Origin: Batkoa obscura
Taxonomy: Eukaryota; Entomophthoromycota; Entomophthoromycetes; Entomophthorales; Batkoaceae
Length of the DNA: 64,000 bases
Reading direction: 5' to 3'
NCBI GenBank assembly: GCA_030770535.1
Contig: JASVEC010000033.1
Span: forward strand, 186,001 to 250,000
Below, in pieces: positions 22,771-34,647 of this stretch. Every line of letters begins with the position of its first letter. The first letter of the stretch is position 1. Under the pieces are notes generated by a model. That model did not search any database. It had not been told where the DNA came from and was given only the letters and a program-made list of their open reading frames with translations. A program made the translations under genes and the position numbers.

Positions 22771-23602
22771 TATTTATAATAAAAAAAGAACAAATAATTT
22801 AAAAATGACTAACTAAACCAAATTGACTTTGCAGTTTGTGTGACTAATTTAATACTATTGATTATTTGATAGACCAGCGTGTCCATAGAGTTATGCCCTC
22901 ACTATCAACTTTAATATTAGTGGTGACTTCCTTTTATGCTGAATTTATTATTCCTTACTACGTTTCAGTTGATTTTATATCCCATAATTTTTTATAATGG
23001 TGTCATTTTTTCAGAAATGGTGCAATCTTAGACTAAAGTGAGGAAATCTACATTACTTATTATCATTTAGATTTTACCTGATGGGGCTCTAGCCAATGAT
23101 ATTACACTGGTTTTTATCAAGCAAGGTTACTCTTTTTTAGTCTGAAGCCTAAAAAATAATTTTAATGATAAACGTACAAATTTAATTGGCTGTTGGCAGT
23201 TTTATCTCAGTTGCTGTTTGACAGATTTTGAGTCATTGATTTATTTGCTATAAACGAAATGTTTGATCTTGATTAAACCTTATCTACTTGAGTCAATATA
23301 TGGCCTAATATTACCAAAAATAAGTACAGCTTCTTGCACTTTGATGTTAAACAGACAATTTAATAAACACTGCTATTTAAAATTTTATCAAGGTTGCCTG
23401 ATATTTAGCTAGATTAGTTTGTTTTTAAAATTGACTTTTTTTTGACTATAATACCTCATTTTTATAACGAGAGTGCTTGAATCTAAATTTAAAAAAACTA
23501 ACAATTTATATAAAAGCTTTCATAGTTGATGTGCTTAAAAAATTAAAACGTGAGTTGATAATAATTAAATAAGTTGTAAACTTTCGAATTTGTGTGTAAG
23601 CG

Positions 23603-23702
23603 TATGGGGATGTATTTTTACGTTTAATAATTTACTAATAATTTTTCTGCTCAAATAGTGCTTAAAAATGAAAAAAGTGAAGTCAAAAAAAACACCCCCA
23701 TA
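23603..23702 (+). mobile_element. MITE-like element, copy 6
   Basis: Both ends are sharp: TATGGGGATGTATTTTTACG and AAAAAAACACCCCCATA. It has lost a few internal bases (AATAATTTACTAATAATTTT), so it is slightly short. Confidence 0.88.
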
Positions 23703-24069
23703 TCTCAATTTTGTCTAAGTAATCTAACTATAGTTTTTTATTTTTATTTTTATAATATTAATGACATTATATTTTTTATATCATTTTACTTAATATTTCT
23801 ATATTTGATCTTTAAAAACCATAAGATAATAAAATTTAGAACTACAACAAATTATACATTTGGCTTATTTATACTATTACTAGTAACAATTGATATCAGC
23901 GTGGTTATGATTAGGATGACAAGTATTTTAATAATGTAATAAAAATAATATCTCTCTAAGTATATATCCTCTAATTCTTTATTTTATATTAAAATAAATG
24001 TAAAAGCCATATTAGAGAATTAATTAGCTACATATGAGCTGTTAGTAACCATAAGTATATATTTTAAAT

Positions 24070-24170
24070 ATAAAGGGTTTTTTTCTTCATCACTTTGCCA
24101 TCTTTTAAACATTGCTTGAGTGAAAAAGTTCTCAATAAAATTCTTACCCAAAAATACAGAGCCCCATATA
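24070..24170 (-). mobile_element. MITE-like element, copy 7 (diverged)
   Basis: Left end is worn (ATAAAGGGTTTTTTTCTTCA); right end reads AAAAATACAGAGCCCCATAT. The core has GCCATCTTTTAAACATTGCT. It is one of the most diverged copies. Confidence 0.72.
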
Positions 24171-24449
24171 TTTTTGTAGTTTTCAAAATGGTTAAAAAGT
24201 TAATACATTTTAAATATGCACCCACTTTAGTTGACACTGTAAACTAAATGATTGTAAAATAGATTTATAAAAATCACAGTGATATTTAAAGTAATAAGCT
24301 AGAATAGCATTGAAGATAACCTTTTTACTTAGCAGAAATAGTAACTTCTTGTAAACTATAATAATAGATCTTTAATAACACATTTGAAAAGTGTCAATTA
24401 TTTTCTATTTTATTTTATTAAAAATATACTACAAAAAAATTTAGTGTCC

Positions 24450-25394
24450 TTAAGAACTAACTGGAAGGATTCTTTCCGCTTCATTAGAACTATACTCGAC
24501 ATCATGATATCCACTTCTGCTCCTGGCAATACAAAATCGAACATTTGAATACAAAGAGGCAAAGGAAGTTAAGAGCACAGCTACCATAACTAAAATTGAA
24601 GCAATATAAAGTTGAAACTGAGGTGGATGATGGCTATAATTGGGTTGATAAGGGGAGTTTTTGATTGCCAAAAAAGCAAGGATCCAAGATAAGCTTAATC
24701 CAGCAGCTACATCAGACTGGTGGTGCACTAAATAAACAATAATACCCCCAAGGACATAGATACATAAACTTGCAAATAGGTAGGATATATGATTTGGTGC
24801 CACATTAAAACAAGAGAAAGTATCCATTATACTGGCAAATAAAATCCAAGTAAAATAAATAGATTGCCAGACTTTACCAAACCAAAAATTTAAATATAGG
24901 TGATGGGAGCTATTGGTGCGTTGAATAATATCCAACTTAAGTATAGTGGTCGTAGAAGTATAGGATAAATAAAGGGAAGTTAATAAACCGTATATGAATA
25001 TAAGGCGTATTGGTTTGTATTGAGCGTAATCTTCAGAAGAAGTAAAATTCGTGACTAAGACCCAGCCCGAGTTACAAAGACATTGAATCGGAAAATAAGG
25101 CGATATTGCTTTATTTATATAGTTTAAGTTGTAAGTGAATGGGAATAGTTGGTATACAATAAATAACAACAAGAGTAAATAGATTAAACCCCAAAGCCCA
25201 AAAGCAGCAGGGTTTGGTACTAAGATTGAGTGTTTTGAATTTGTTAGGATATTGGATATAGTTGGATTTTTTGCCAAGTTGAACCAGCCTGAGTTAACAA
25301 GAATTTGAAGTACAAAGCATAATAAATTAAATAAGCGAAAGTATATCGCCATTTTTTTGTAAAATCGTATGAGAAAATTTACTTTTTGTAACAA
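24450..25394 (-). CDS. Multi-spanning membrane protein, TspO/MBR-related
   Basis: 314-residue protein in one exon with about eight hydrophobic segments. The segment PAAFGLWGLIYLLLLLFIVY matches the signature start of tryptophan-rich sensory / TspO-related proteins (usually AxxIWGxIYxxxxxFxxYQ). Later segments NSGWVLVTNF, VWQSIYFTWILFASI and SWILAFLAIKN fit the longer, eight-segment bacterial and fungal members of that family. A short soluble tail carries YHDVEYSSNEAERI. Substrate and membrane location are unknown; the start at 25394 gives an N-terminal tail MLQKVNFLIRFYKK, and a later Met (MAIYFRLFN) is also possible. Family assignment is moderate. Confidence 0.68.
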   Translation of the reverse strand: MLQKVNFLIRFYKKMAIYFRLFNLLCFVLQILVNSGWFNLAKNPTISNILTNSKHSILVPNPAAFGLWGLIYLLLLLFIVYQLFPFTYNLNYINKAISPYFPIQCLCNSGWVLVTNFTSSEDYAQYKPIRLIFIYGLLTSLYLSYTSTTTILKLDIIQRTNSSHHLYLNFWFGKVWQSIYFTWILFASIMDTFSCFNVAPNHISYLFASLCIYVLGGIIVYLVHHQSDVAAGLSLSWILAFLAIKNSPYQPNYSHHPPQFQLYIASILVMVAVLLTSFASLYSNVRFCIARSRSGYHDVEYSSNEAERILPVSS

Positions 25395-25863
25395 AAAGAA
25401 AGGTTGATTTAAATGTTTGCGATATAAATCTTTAATTACGTTTTAAAATTTAAGAAAACTAGCTGGTTTTACTTTTACCTTTTATAGTTCCATTTTACTA
25501 TTTAGAGGCTACTTACTTGATTGGTGCCATTATATCTTTAAGTTCCTAATTTATAATTAGGCTTAATTTTAACTTTTACAATAAAAAAGAGTAATGTAAT
25601 TTATGACTATAACTGAAATTTTATAGTTTTAACATGTTAATTTGAGTCACAAGATGATATAGTGATTGTGTTTTGAACTTGTTTTTGCTTCATTTTAGGT
25701 TATTTTTTATAATATTTTTATTTAATAAACCTTGTATTATAATATGCTTTTATTCATATTTATCAAATATAGTAAAAAATTTATTTTAAGTAGTCTTCAT
25801 TGACAATAAAATAACGGCTATTTAAAAATGATCATGCTTTAATTTTTGACTATATTAATTATA
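25395..25863. other. Intergenic region
   Basis: AT-rich spacer between two minus-strand genes. No element recognised. Confidence 0.55.
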
Positions 25864-27586
25864 TTAAGAAGGTGGTGGGGTGACTATCTTTTTAGGCAAT
25901 GTTTCTTTAAGCTCTGCAATAGCATAGATATAACTAGCTGCTGCTGCAGAACAACGATTAAGTTCAGAAGGGTTTAAAGCTTCCATGCGATCCCCCTTAG
26001 TATGATGGTAAACAAAATACCCAGAATTATGATAATCTGGTGAATCTGGTTTAATATTAAAGATATGATCTGTAGTAGTAATACCAGCACATGGTATGCC
26101 ACTTTCGCATAATGGGTCAACATCGGTAGTACCATTAGCACCTTCAAGGACATTACCAAAGGTAGTGTGATTTAATAATTCAGATCCGATTTGCTTTAGA
26201 ATAGCACGAGCTTCTGGGAGACCATCAAAGCCTAAACCATATGGCGAGAAAGTACCATAATCTGATTCAAATGCTAGTATATGATCTTCAAGTTTGTTCT
26301 TATTTCTCTCAAAATAATCAAGGCCACCAGCAGATCCAGCTTCTTCATTTGTCCAAAAGATAGCACGGATAGTACGACGTGGCCTTTGAGGAAGTTTAGC
26401 TATTTGTCTTAATGCTTCCCATGCAATGAAAGCACCAGCTCCATCATCTAAAGCTCCAACACCGACATCCCATGAATCAATATGGCCACTTAAAATTAAA
26501 ACTTCATTTGGCTTTTCTCTACCTTTGATTTCAGCAATAACATTACGAATAATAGCTTTGTTTTTTCTGGTACAAGCTTTCATTTTCAATGTGACTACGG
26601 GTGGTTTGAAAATGGCTTTATTTTCAGTAGTGGCAGTTTTGGCTCTTTTTTCGAGCCTAACCAAGTATTCAGCATCTTCTACAGTGACAGATGCACCAGG
26701 AATTTTAGAGCGAGACATAGCTCCAGTATGAGGAGTATTAAGTGAGAAAGGAGTTACTGAGCGAACTAAAGCAGCAATTGCACCTAAAGGAAATCAATAT
26801 TAATAAATGTGTGTTTTTAATCAAAAATTGAGTTACCATAAGGTTCAGAAGTTACAGCACACTTTTGACGGGCAGTCGAACCTTTACCATAACTAGTCCA
26901 ACGAAAGTTACATAATACAATTTTATTTCTTAATCCCCCTTTTTCTCCTACTTCTTTAAGCTCTTCCCAAGAGCTGATTGAAACTACCTCCCCAGTGATC
27001 CCCTTTTCCGGTGTACCAACTGAACGTCCCAAACCAAGAATTTCCAACTTTACATCCCCTCTAGTAGGTGTGTGTAAAGTTAAACTTTCTTCTCCACGTA
27101 CCCAATAATCAGCCTAAAATTTAATGTCAATTTATTATAACCAATATTTAAACTAGGGGCTTACTTTTGTTGGCTCTGTATGTACGTCAATGCCATCTTG
27201 TTTCAGATTCTTAACAATCCATTTAATAGAATCTTCAAGTCCTTTTGAGCCAGTAATACGATGACCATAAAGATCTGTCATTTCTGCTAAACGATCCCAT
27301 ATAAAACTAAACAAAAAAAGTTGAGTATTTTCTATTATGGCTGAATAAAATAAGCTTACGTTGAGTTATTATCTAAAGCTTTCACTAAGGTATGTACATT
27401 TGGCTTAAGATAAGATAAATCTAACTTGGCTTGGTCTTGATTTATAATTTGAGAATGGGTTGAAGTTAACAAAGACAATGTCAAACTTAACCAGGTTAGA
27501 TTTAAGTTAGAGATCATAATGATGATTAAGAGTAAAAATATGAAGTTATAAAAAATTGTAAACCACACTTTTATATTTGAAGACAT
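25864..27586 (-). CDS. M28 metallopeptidase, carboxypeptidase Q type
   Basis: Secreted or vacuolar zinc exopeptidase (plasma glutamate carboxypeptidase family). Four exons fit: 27360-27586, 27165-27306, 26837-27113 and 25864-26783, giving 521 residues. Metal ligands are visible in order: SGHIDSWDVG (His and bridging Asp), LDDGAGAF, TNEEAGSAGG (catalytic Glu pair), ESDYGTF and FVYHHTKGDRM (last His). The N-terminus has a long hydrophobic segment from residue 13 (TIFYNFIFLLLIIIMIS), a signal peptide or anchor. DLYGHRITGSKGLEDSIKW and CNFRWTSYGKGS are conserved in CPQ proteins. The ORF alone at 25864-26718 would look like a truncated enzyme; the upstream exons restore the N-terminus. Confidence 0.93.
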
Positions 27587-28859
27587 TGATTTTTGTTTTT
27601 ATATTGTTTTAAAAAGTGATTTTTTTAAATGAAGTACAAGAATTACGCCATTTTTAAATCTTCTGACAAATTAAGTGTAGTTGATAGCATTTCATAGGTT
27701 TATTTGTAATCATACAAAATTTATTCAAATTATTTGCTTTTTATAGAAATTTCAAAATTTTGAATTTTGTGGTTGATATTTATCTAAGTTTACTATGGCT
27801 CAAAGACATAATAAAATCTAATAACACATGAGATACATAATTTCATTCTATCAAGCATTAGATTGCCTTAGAGTATAGAAACTTTAAAAATTTAAAAAGT
27901 TATTTGCTTTTAGTTCGAATAGTTTAAGAATTTCTACGATACTTTTAAATGATCTGAAAATAGTATCCACAAGAACTTTGTGATGATTTTTCTAGTTATA
28001 TTAAATTTCACCTAAATTCTCAAAAGTTAGGACCCCAATATTTGCCGTAAATAAAATGTTATTATAACATACAAATATAAACAATATAACGTGTTGTGAA
28101 ATATGTAACTTTAGTATAACAATAGCCTTTTCCTTTTCTTTTGGTTTTTATGGCCTTTATGTATTAATTTTTATAAAGCAAGTCTAGGTATTGATTTGAA
28201 AATTAGGATATGCGAATGTATTTTTATGTTTAAGAATTTTACTAACAAATTTTCCGCTCAAACAGCGCTTGAAAGGTGGAAAAAGTAATGAAATCAAAAA
28301 AATCATCCCCATATACGGAATATTTATTATTTTAATATCAGAAATAATGATATATTGTTAATGAATAGGAAGTTCAGTATCTGATTAAACCATTTAAGCC
28401 AAGATTTCGTAATAAACTTGAACTTTTTCGCTAAGGTTATTCTTTGATTTTTCTTAATTCCTGATGGAATAGCTTTTTATTTAGTCACTTTGTCCGTTTT
28501 TTCTACAACACAAAAATGTTAAACATTAGTTAAACACTGGGACAAGATAAAACCTATGCTGGCCTTACTCTGATTAAACGTTTGAGCTCTAAAACAGTTG
28601 GTAAGCGTAGAATCTTTTGAGATTTTAAAAAAGTTGAATTTTATTATGTTAAAATATAAAGGTTGTATTTAAAGACATTGTTTTATTATTGTTTAATAGT
28701 GTTTCCTTAAAGATTTAGTATGCTGCTTTTCATCTTAATTTCATCATCTTATTTTTATATAGTTGTAGTAATTTGAAAGCATTTAAATAAAAAAAGAACA
28801 AGACTTTAATACAGCTATTTATTTATTAATTTGGCAATAAATTTCTATCCAAAACAGTT
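27587..28859. other. Intergenic region with one MITE copy
   Basis: 1.3 kb of AT-rich spacer between the divergently read upstream of carboxypeptidase Q and the end of the Ett1-like gene. MITE copy 8 lies at 28208-28314. No other feature recognised. Confidence 0.6.
28208..28314 (+). mobile_element. MITE-like element, copy 8
   Basis: Begins ATATGCGAATGTATTTTTAT and ends AAAAAAATCATCCCCATATA. The core is close to consensus except AACAGCGCTTGAAAGGTGG, a variant shared with copy 1 (AAACAGCACTTGAAAG). Confidence 0.85.
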
Positions 28860-30365
28860 CTATTTATTTTCGTTTTCGTTTTCATCACTATCTTCATTCA
28901 AGTCCGCTTCTAAACCTTCAATAACATGTTCAAATCTCTCTGGCAATAAGTCCTCACAATTTAATTGCTTGTAGGCTTTTACTGCTTCTACTGCTTCCAT
29001 ATGATATTCATTAGCTTGTTTTTCATCAGCACTCAAATTACCGAGGTTGATGTAAACTTCAATCAGCTTTAAAAACTCGTATTAATACACATAAGAAAAA
29101 ATGTTAATGACTTACAAAAGTATAAATTTGAGCCAAGGATTGATCGTTATATGACTCATCTTGTTTAACTCTTTCGATACTCTTTTTCAACAATTCGAGT
29201 GCTATAAAAGAGTAAGTAAAATTATTAATAAAATATTCAATCATACCTTGGCTTAAGTTCTCCATTGCAACATTGTTATTCATCTCTGCTTTTAAATCTG
29301 GGTCATATTCCTCGTCATCTTCTTCCTCATCTTCATCTTCATCTTCATTAGATAATTTTTCCAAATACAAGTTAGTCATAGAAATCAAACAGTTGGAAAC
29401 ACCTAAGCTAGCTTCCATATCATTTTCACCGACTAGAATATTAATTATGTATAAAAAAAGTTTTTAAAAAATTACTTCTTAAAATTTGTTCATATTTTTC
29501 TTTAGCCCATAAATTCCATTTTTTACGAGGAAGCCAAAAATCTTGACTATCACCATAGTCTTGTATAAACTCAATACTATTCTTATAATCGTTTATCAAA
29601 TTGCTAAATTGTCCTTCTTGATTACTTAATATTTTTTCATAATCTTTACTTAATAAATCTAATAACGAAATGGCTTCACCAATATATGCACTTTCATCCA
29701 GCTTGTCGTTTGAGTTTTCACCCTCATTTTTTTCATCTTCTTCATCTTCAATTTCCATCTCTTCTTTTGATTTAAGTATTATCCTAGCCTTTGTTATATT
29801 AATTACTAAACTTTTAAATTCTGAAATCCTTACCTTTGATAGCAATATTTTAATATGTGTTAAATGAGCTTCATATTTTATATCATCTTTTTCAGTCAGA
29901 ACCTCTTTACATCTATTTATTTTTTCTTCTGCCAAAGTAAGGAACTCCAACTCTTCTGGTTGATCTTGGTACTCCATTGAAGAAAAATGATACAAAGCAC
30001 AAGCTAAAGCTAAATAAAAAGTAGCATCGAAACGTTGTGGTTCTGTCTCGTTAAATTCATGTAATAGCTTATCAGCTTCATTAATAGTAATTTTTATCAA
30101 ATCTAAAGCTCTTGCATCATTTTCACCTATAAATTTATCAATTAGCAAGTTATTTCGTTGGGTTCTAGTTCATACCTATGTTTTCTAATGCTGATGCTAA
30201 ATAGTATGCAATCTGTTCTTGTTCCGTTACTTCCTCTTGCATTGGAACTAAAACTTCTTCTCCGTTTGAATCCTCTGTTTTGCGCATCCTTTTTTGTTCT
30301 GGAGAGTTTTCTTCCCCTTCTCGCTTTTCTAATTTTGAGGCTATGTCGCTGTTGGATCCACTCAT
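28860..30365 (-). CDS. Ett1-like translation-termination enhancer
   Basis: TPR-type helical protein similar to yeast Ett1, which works with Tpa1 and eRF1/eRF3 in stop-codon recognition. Five exons fit: 30176-30365, 29476-30126, 29247-29432, 29116-29201 and 28860-29066, giving 439 residues (yeast 412). The N-terminus is charged with a possible nuclear localisation segment (EQKRMRK). The middle is a helical repeat region (DATFYLALACALYHFSSM, DIKYEAHLTHIKILL), with two acidic stretches near residues 195 and 305. The C-terminal LIEVYINLGNLSADEKQ corresponds to the yeast VAEAYIDLGNLLDNES segment. The first intron has a clear CTAAT branch site. The assignment rests on the C-terminus and overall layout, so it is moderate. 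Confidence 0.72.
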
Positions 30366-30982
30366 TATTAAGAATTCAAATTCAAATGAAAGAAGTGGTT
30401 TTTGATTTTTAGGAAATTATATTATAATAAATTGCACAACTTTTGAGTTGTCTAGAAGTAAATTTTTGGTTCTAACTTCCCATTCCAAGCTAATTTTTAT
30501 TTCTCATGTTGAAAAATATATATTAAAAAATCTATGAATTAATAAATTTGATGAATTAAATAAAAAGATAATTATCTATCTTTATAATCATTGATACTTA
30601 TATCTAAGCTACTATCGCTTTATATGATTTAATACAACAATCTAATTTGGAGTTATCAATAAGTATTAGTAAAGTAGAATAAAATATATATAATTATATT
30701 AAAGTAAAATTTCCTGTCAAATATTATTAATAAATATTGAGCTATTCTTTTATTAAAAGTTGACTATTAGTATTAAAATTATAGCTTTGTAGCTTATTAA
30801 ATTTTTTAGTGATTAATATTAGAAGATTAATTTTTATCAACATTTATTTAAAAAAGCTAAAACACTATAACGAAAAATAAAATGAATAGTTACAATACAC
30901 TTTATTTCAAATACAAAAATTTGTATAAAGCGTTATATTATGATAGGTTTTTAGTATTATTGTATTATTGCGCTTTAGATAG

Positions 30983-31085
30983 ATATGGGGATGTTTTTTC
31001 GTGTTTAGGAATTTTATTAACAATCTTTCCACTCAAATAGCGCTTAAAAATGGAAAAATAATGAAATCAAAAAAAACATCCCCAT
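30983..31085 (+). mobile_element. MITE-like element, copy 9
   Basis: Near-intact copy: ATATGGGGATGTTTTTTCGT at the left, AAAAAAACATCCCCATG at the right, with the core TTTCCACTCAAATAGCGCTT. Confidence 0.9.
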
Positions 31086-31329
31086 GTCTCCAATCAAAAA
31101 TAACAAAAATATAAGCTCAAATACATAATTTTTAACATATCAACTATTGCATGAAATAGTTAGGTACGAATCCAATATAGTACTTTAAACAATTGATTTA
31201 ACTTTGAGAATACGCTATTATTTATGAGTACTTTGGATAAATCAGCATCAATAAATGGCAACTCCTTTAAATTTTATATTCCATTAAAAGTTACTATATA
31301 ATAATCTTGATAATGAAGTAACTCAAGTT

Positions 31330-32053
31330 TTGCATAATGTCTAACTTTATACATATCTCAGTACATTTACAATTTAGATAATTAATAGCCAATTTCTTCA
31401 ATTCAAAAACTTGTTTATTTAAGAAATGACTAAACTCTTTATATTAGTATATATATTAGTTAGCCCAAGCGCCTTTAAATTGTCAAACTTATCTAATAAC
31501 TTTTGAAAATATGATACTTCCATATCATGATTAAATTAACTACTAAAGAACTAATAGTTAATGGTAAAATTGGTATTATTGAAGTTTTGAAATAACTATT
31601 TAGTATTTAGAAGTATATAGCGTAAGTTTTTAAACAACTTCAGCACAAATCTGATTCTCACTTATATATCCTTCAACCGGCATACCATTAGCACTACTAA
31701 GATAATAAACGCCTATCAATGAAATATTTAAGTCATGTTTATTTTTTAAATAGTTATCCAAGTGAATATGTGATTCAACACTATTTAGATATAAAGAAGA
31801 ATCGATCGGCAAATTTTTATATATTTTGAGATTTAAATACTTGATATAATGCCCATATTTTTTATAAATCTAGCACTGGCTTTATTATAAGAAAAAGGCT
31901 GCCTTGGAGCCATGTTTTCCCATAATACCGTTATTATTATTTTTTCCATTTTTTACAACATAGAAGCTGGCTTTATTTTTGTCTGATAAATGATGTAATA
32001 CATGTTTAACTACAATCTTTCCAGGGTTCTCTAGTTTAAATAAACTCTTCATT
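31330..32053 (-). pseudogene. F-box/LRR relic A
   Basis: A broken member of an F-box family. Reading down the minus strand from about 32053, MKSLFKLENPGKIVVKHVL and HHLSDKNKASFYVVKN match the start of relic B at 51799 (MFKLENLGRSIIKDIL, YHLPDKYKINLLLCYKK), which is an F-box-like start. Next comes YNKASARFIKNMG, then in another frame the 31630-31812 segment with SLYLNSVESHIHLDNYLKNK and HDL, matching relic B (SLHPNSVELYMHLNNYLNNK, HDL). Further down, YFQKLLDKFDNLKALGL looks like a Leu-rich repeat. At least one frameshift and a stop interrupt it, so it is probably dead; a heavily spliced live gene cannot be fully excluded. Confidence 0.6.
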
Positions 32054-33200
32054 TTTAGATCAAATAAATTACAGAATAAAGTAAAAGATAAAAAAGCTCT
32101 GCCTCATATTCAAATTAAATACCATTTTTAATAACCAAAACAAAAAATAATGTTATTTGTTGAGTTGAGTTGAGTTGAGTTTAGTGATATTGTTTTAAAA
32201 GATTTCCTGTTTTTATAAATTTTATACTTAAAAGCAGAGAGAATTTTTGTTAAAAAGTTTCAATGAAAATGGTAAGTACACAATTAGTACTTATCTTTTT
32301 TATAGCTATGAAGGACCATTTAGTTTATATTCGTTAATTTATAAAAGGTTAGTAAGTGCTCAAAAGTTTAAAATTTTAGAGAAAACCTGCAAAAGCAAGA
32401 GAAAAAAATATCACTTCTACCCACAACGCTGGCTTCTCCTTACCTTAAAATCTTTACGTCCTAATTGTTCACCATTATCTTTAAACAAACAGCATAAGCT
32501 CTCTAAAACTTATCACACAATTAGCTTCTTTTTATCCGAACTTAAAGCATCAGAGTTATCTTCTAATACTCTCCTCTCCGAAGACCTGTCCCTTTTAATT
32601 TTTCTCCGGGTCTTTTTTGATTTCATTTAATTTTTAATAAAGTCACAACACTTAACAGTATTGGATTTAAAAAATATTTTATACAAATATTCTTTTTAAA
32701 TTTTTTAAAACTAGTTAGCTTTACTATTTAAAGATTTTTTCATAACACATTTATTTTGCACACATTTTTATTCCAAAAATAATTTTATACTTTAATTGAT
32801 TTTTTATTATCAAACTATTTTGCTTTGAATAAATGCTTAATATTTAATATATCAAATTAATGTATTTAATATAATATTAATAATTATATTAATATTAGCT
32901 AATTATTTATAGATTTAATTATTTATAAAGCCAAAAAAATTAATTAAAAATTGAGTTGAGTACGCTTTAACAACGGTCAATAAATTACAATTTTAATAAA
33001 TTGATGGCAGGTTTCAATAAATTAAAAAGAGGAAGTTGACTAGTGACTAAATTGAAAATTTGGCTTACCGAAAATTATTTTTTATGTCAAACAATCTCAA
33101 TCGTTTATAAAAATTCAATAATAAAAGCAATCAAAATTTATTTTATATTGATAATTTTATTTTTTCTGATTATAATTTATTTTTTTATTTTATTAAATTG

Positions 33201-34235
33201 ATGTTGATACATACATTATTCTCCAGATCATTATATTTACTTTCTGTACTCCTACTCTTCAATATTCAATTGATTGTGTGTGAGAATGTTGATATCCCAA
33301 TTGTAGATGTAAAAGAATGCTCCTTAGTATATAAATATAAAGATGTACATATAATGGGATGTACAGATATGGACAGTGAAGGCTTACCATGGTGTATGCT
33401 AAAGAATAGTAAAAGTAAGCAGACATGGGGATATTGCGATATGAATAGTATAACTGCATATTTTGGAGATGACAATGGTATCAAAAAAGATTGTGATGTG
33501 TCTAGTCATATTAATGACACAAAATATTTAGTTTATGGTTGCTACTCTAAAGATAATAAGAATTATCAATGTAAGTCCAATGATAAGCCGATCTCATGTT
33601 TAATCAAATTAAATGATAAGGACTATAAGAGACCTAATGTTAATGCTACAAGTACGGGTACTGTGAATGTTAAGAATAATAAAGGTCCAGATTCCAATTC
33701 AATTGAAAAAATAGAAAATGAAGACTCCAATTCCTTACAAGTTATTTTAATATTATCTATTCTAGGTAGTATTGGACTCATATCGGTTATAGTATTATTT
33801 TTCATGGCAAGGAAAAGAAACCAAAAAGCAAAGAAAGAATTACAAGAATTAAATAATAACATGCATCCTAATGATCAACATTCAAATAAATTAGAGAAAT
33901 TGAGTTCAATTTCTACTTTGATAAATCATAACAATATTATTCCCGCTACAAATGACAACAAACAATATAAGGAATTGATGGTTATATCCACGTATAAACC
34001 AACCTTATCCGATGAACTGATAATAAAACCTGGTGATAAAGTTGTTGTTTATAAGGAATATGATGATGGTTGGTGTCAAGGTGCTAACTTAACTAGGGGT
34101 GGTGTCAAAGGTGTCTTCCCAAAACATTGTGTCGAACCGTTATCAGATTCTTCTTTATCTTCAAATAAGTATAAGGTCACTAAAAGATGCTCGTCAAATA
34201 TTTATAACTCTCTACCTAAATCTGCCAATATTTAA
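33201..34235 (+). CDS. Single-pass membrane protein with Cys-rich ectodomain and SH3
   Basis: 344 residues in one exon; the ATG at 33201 is used because the codon before it is TTG. A signal peptide (LYLLSVLLLFNIQLIVC) leads to a Cys-rich ectodomain. Its spacing, GLPWCMLKNS followed by WGYCD, resembles a fibronectin-type-II or kringle-like fold, and a second Cys group follows (VYGCYSKDNKNYQCKS, ISCLI). A membrane helix sits near residue 180 (VILILSILGSIGLISVIVLF), followed by a basic stop-transfer (ARKRNQKAKK). The cytosolic tail ends in an SH3 domain (ELMVISTYKPTLSDELIIKP, VYKEYDDGWCQGANL, GVFPKHCVEPL). The ligand and partners are unknown; layout resembles fungal surface sensors such as Fus1 or Sho1 only in outline. 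Confidence 0.88.
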   Translation: MLIHTLFSRSLYLLSVLLLFNIQLIVCENVDIPIVDVKECSLVYKYKDVHIMGCTDMDSEGLPWCMLKNSKSKQTWGYCDMNSITAYFGDDNGIKKDCDVSSHINDTKYLVYGCYSKDNKNYQCKSNDKPISCLIKLNDKDYKRPNVNATSTGTVNVKNNKGPDSNSIEKIENEDSNSLQVILILSILGSIGLISVIVLFFMARKRNQKAKKELQELNNNMHPNDQHSNKLEKLSSISTLINHNNIIPATNDNKQYKELMVISTYKPTLSDELIIKPGDKVVVYKEYDDGWCQGANLTRGGVKGVFPKHCVEPLSDSSLSSNKYKVTKRCSSNIYNSLPKSANI

Positions 34236-34647
34236 CTATTCAATATATCACTTTTATATTATTATAAATAAACTATTATTATTTTGATTTGATAAAATTT
34301 TAATATTTATACGATATATTACAGTTGTACTTTATTTTAAAAAAACAAAGGTTGGAGGTAATAGCAAGAGAAAGAATCAGATACAGGAAATTACGAGAAA
34401 AGGGTATTAATAGAAGGAGAATAAAGCTATTTAATTTTATGGTCCTGAAGCTAAATTAGAAATAAAGATTAGTATAAAAAAACATTATATAAAATTAACT
34501 TACAATAGAAGTAATATTTCTCCCAAAGTGGAATATAATCCTTTAACATGCCTGCGAAGAAGGAAATAAGGAACCTATTGGATGCAAAGTCACTAAATTT
34601 GAGCATAAAGATCCTAAAAAAATTAATATAATGGTTGATAAATTAAA
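34236..34647. other. Intergenic region
   Basis: Between the SH3 membrane protein and Pex16 (convergent). A purine-rich stretch (34345-34430) has no recognisable coding signal. Confidence 0.5.

Larger units (their letters stand above)
22771..24449. other. Intergenic region with two MITE copies
   Basis: 1.7 kb of AT-rich spacer. It carries MITE copies 6 and 7 in opposite orientations, about 370 bp apart. Nothing else is recognised. Confidence 0.6.
30366..33200. other. Gene-poor region with MITE and F-box relic
   Basis: 2.8 kb with MITE copy 9 (30983-31085), an F-box/LRR relic on the minus strand (31330-32053) and a short pentamer repeat (TTGAG, about five units, 32159-32180). A basic frame on the minus strand at 32515-32626 is too short to call. 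Confidence 0.55.

Noticed and set aside
23658-23939. Plus-strand frame, 93 residues, hydrophobic
   Set aside because: It begins inside MITE copy 6, is made of AT-rich low-complexity codons, and has no family resemblance.
32247-32630. Plus-strand open frame with a TTG start, 127 residues, and a basic frame on the other strand (MKSKKTRRKIKRDRSS)
   Set aside because: No ATG, no family resemblance on the plus strand. The minus frame vaguely recalls a homeobox N-terminus but lacks helix 3, and no in-frame splice gives one.
34345-34640. Purine-rich stretch with basic peptides (KRKNQIQEITRKG)
   Set aside because: Frames are short and interrupted; no family or repeat could be matched.
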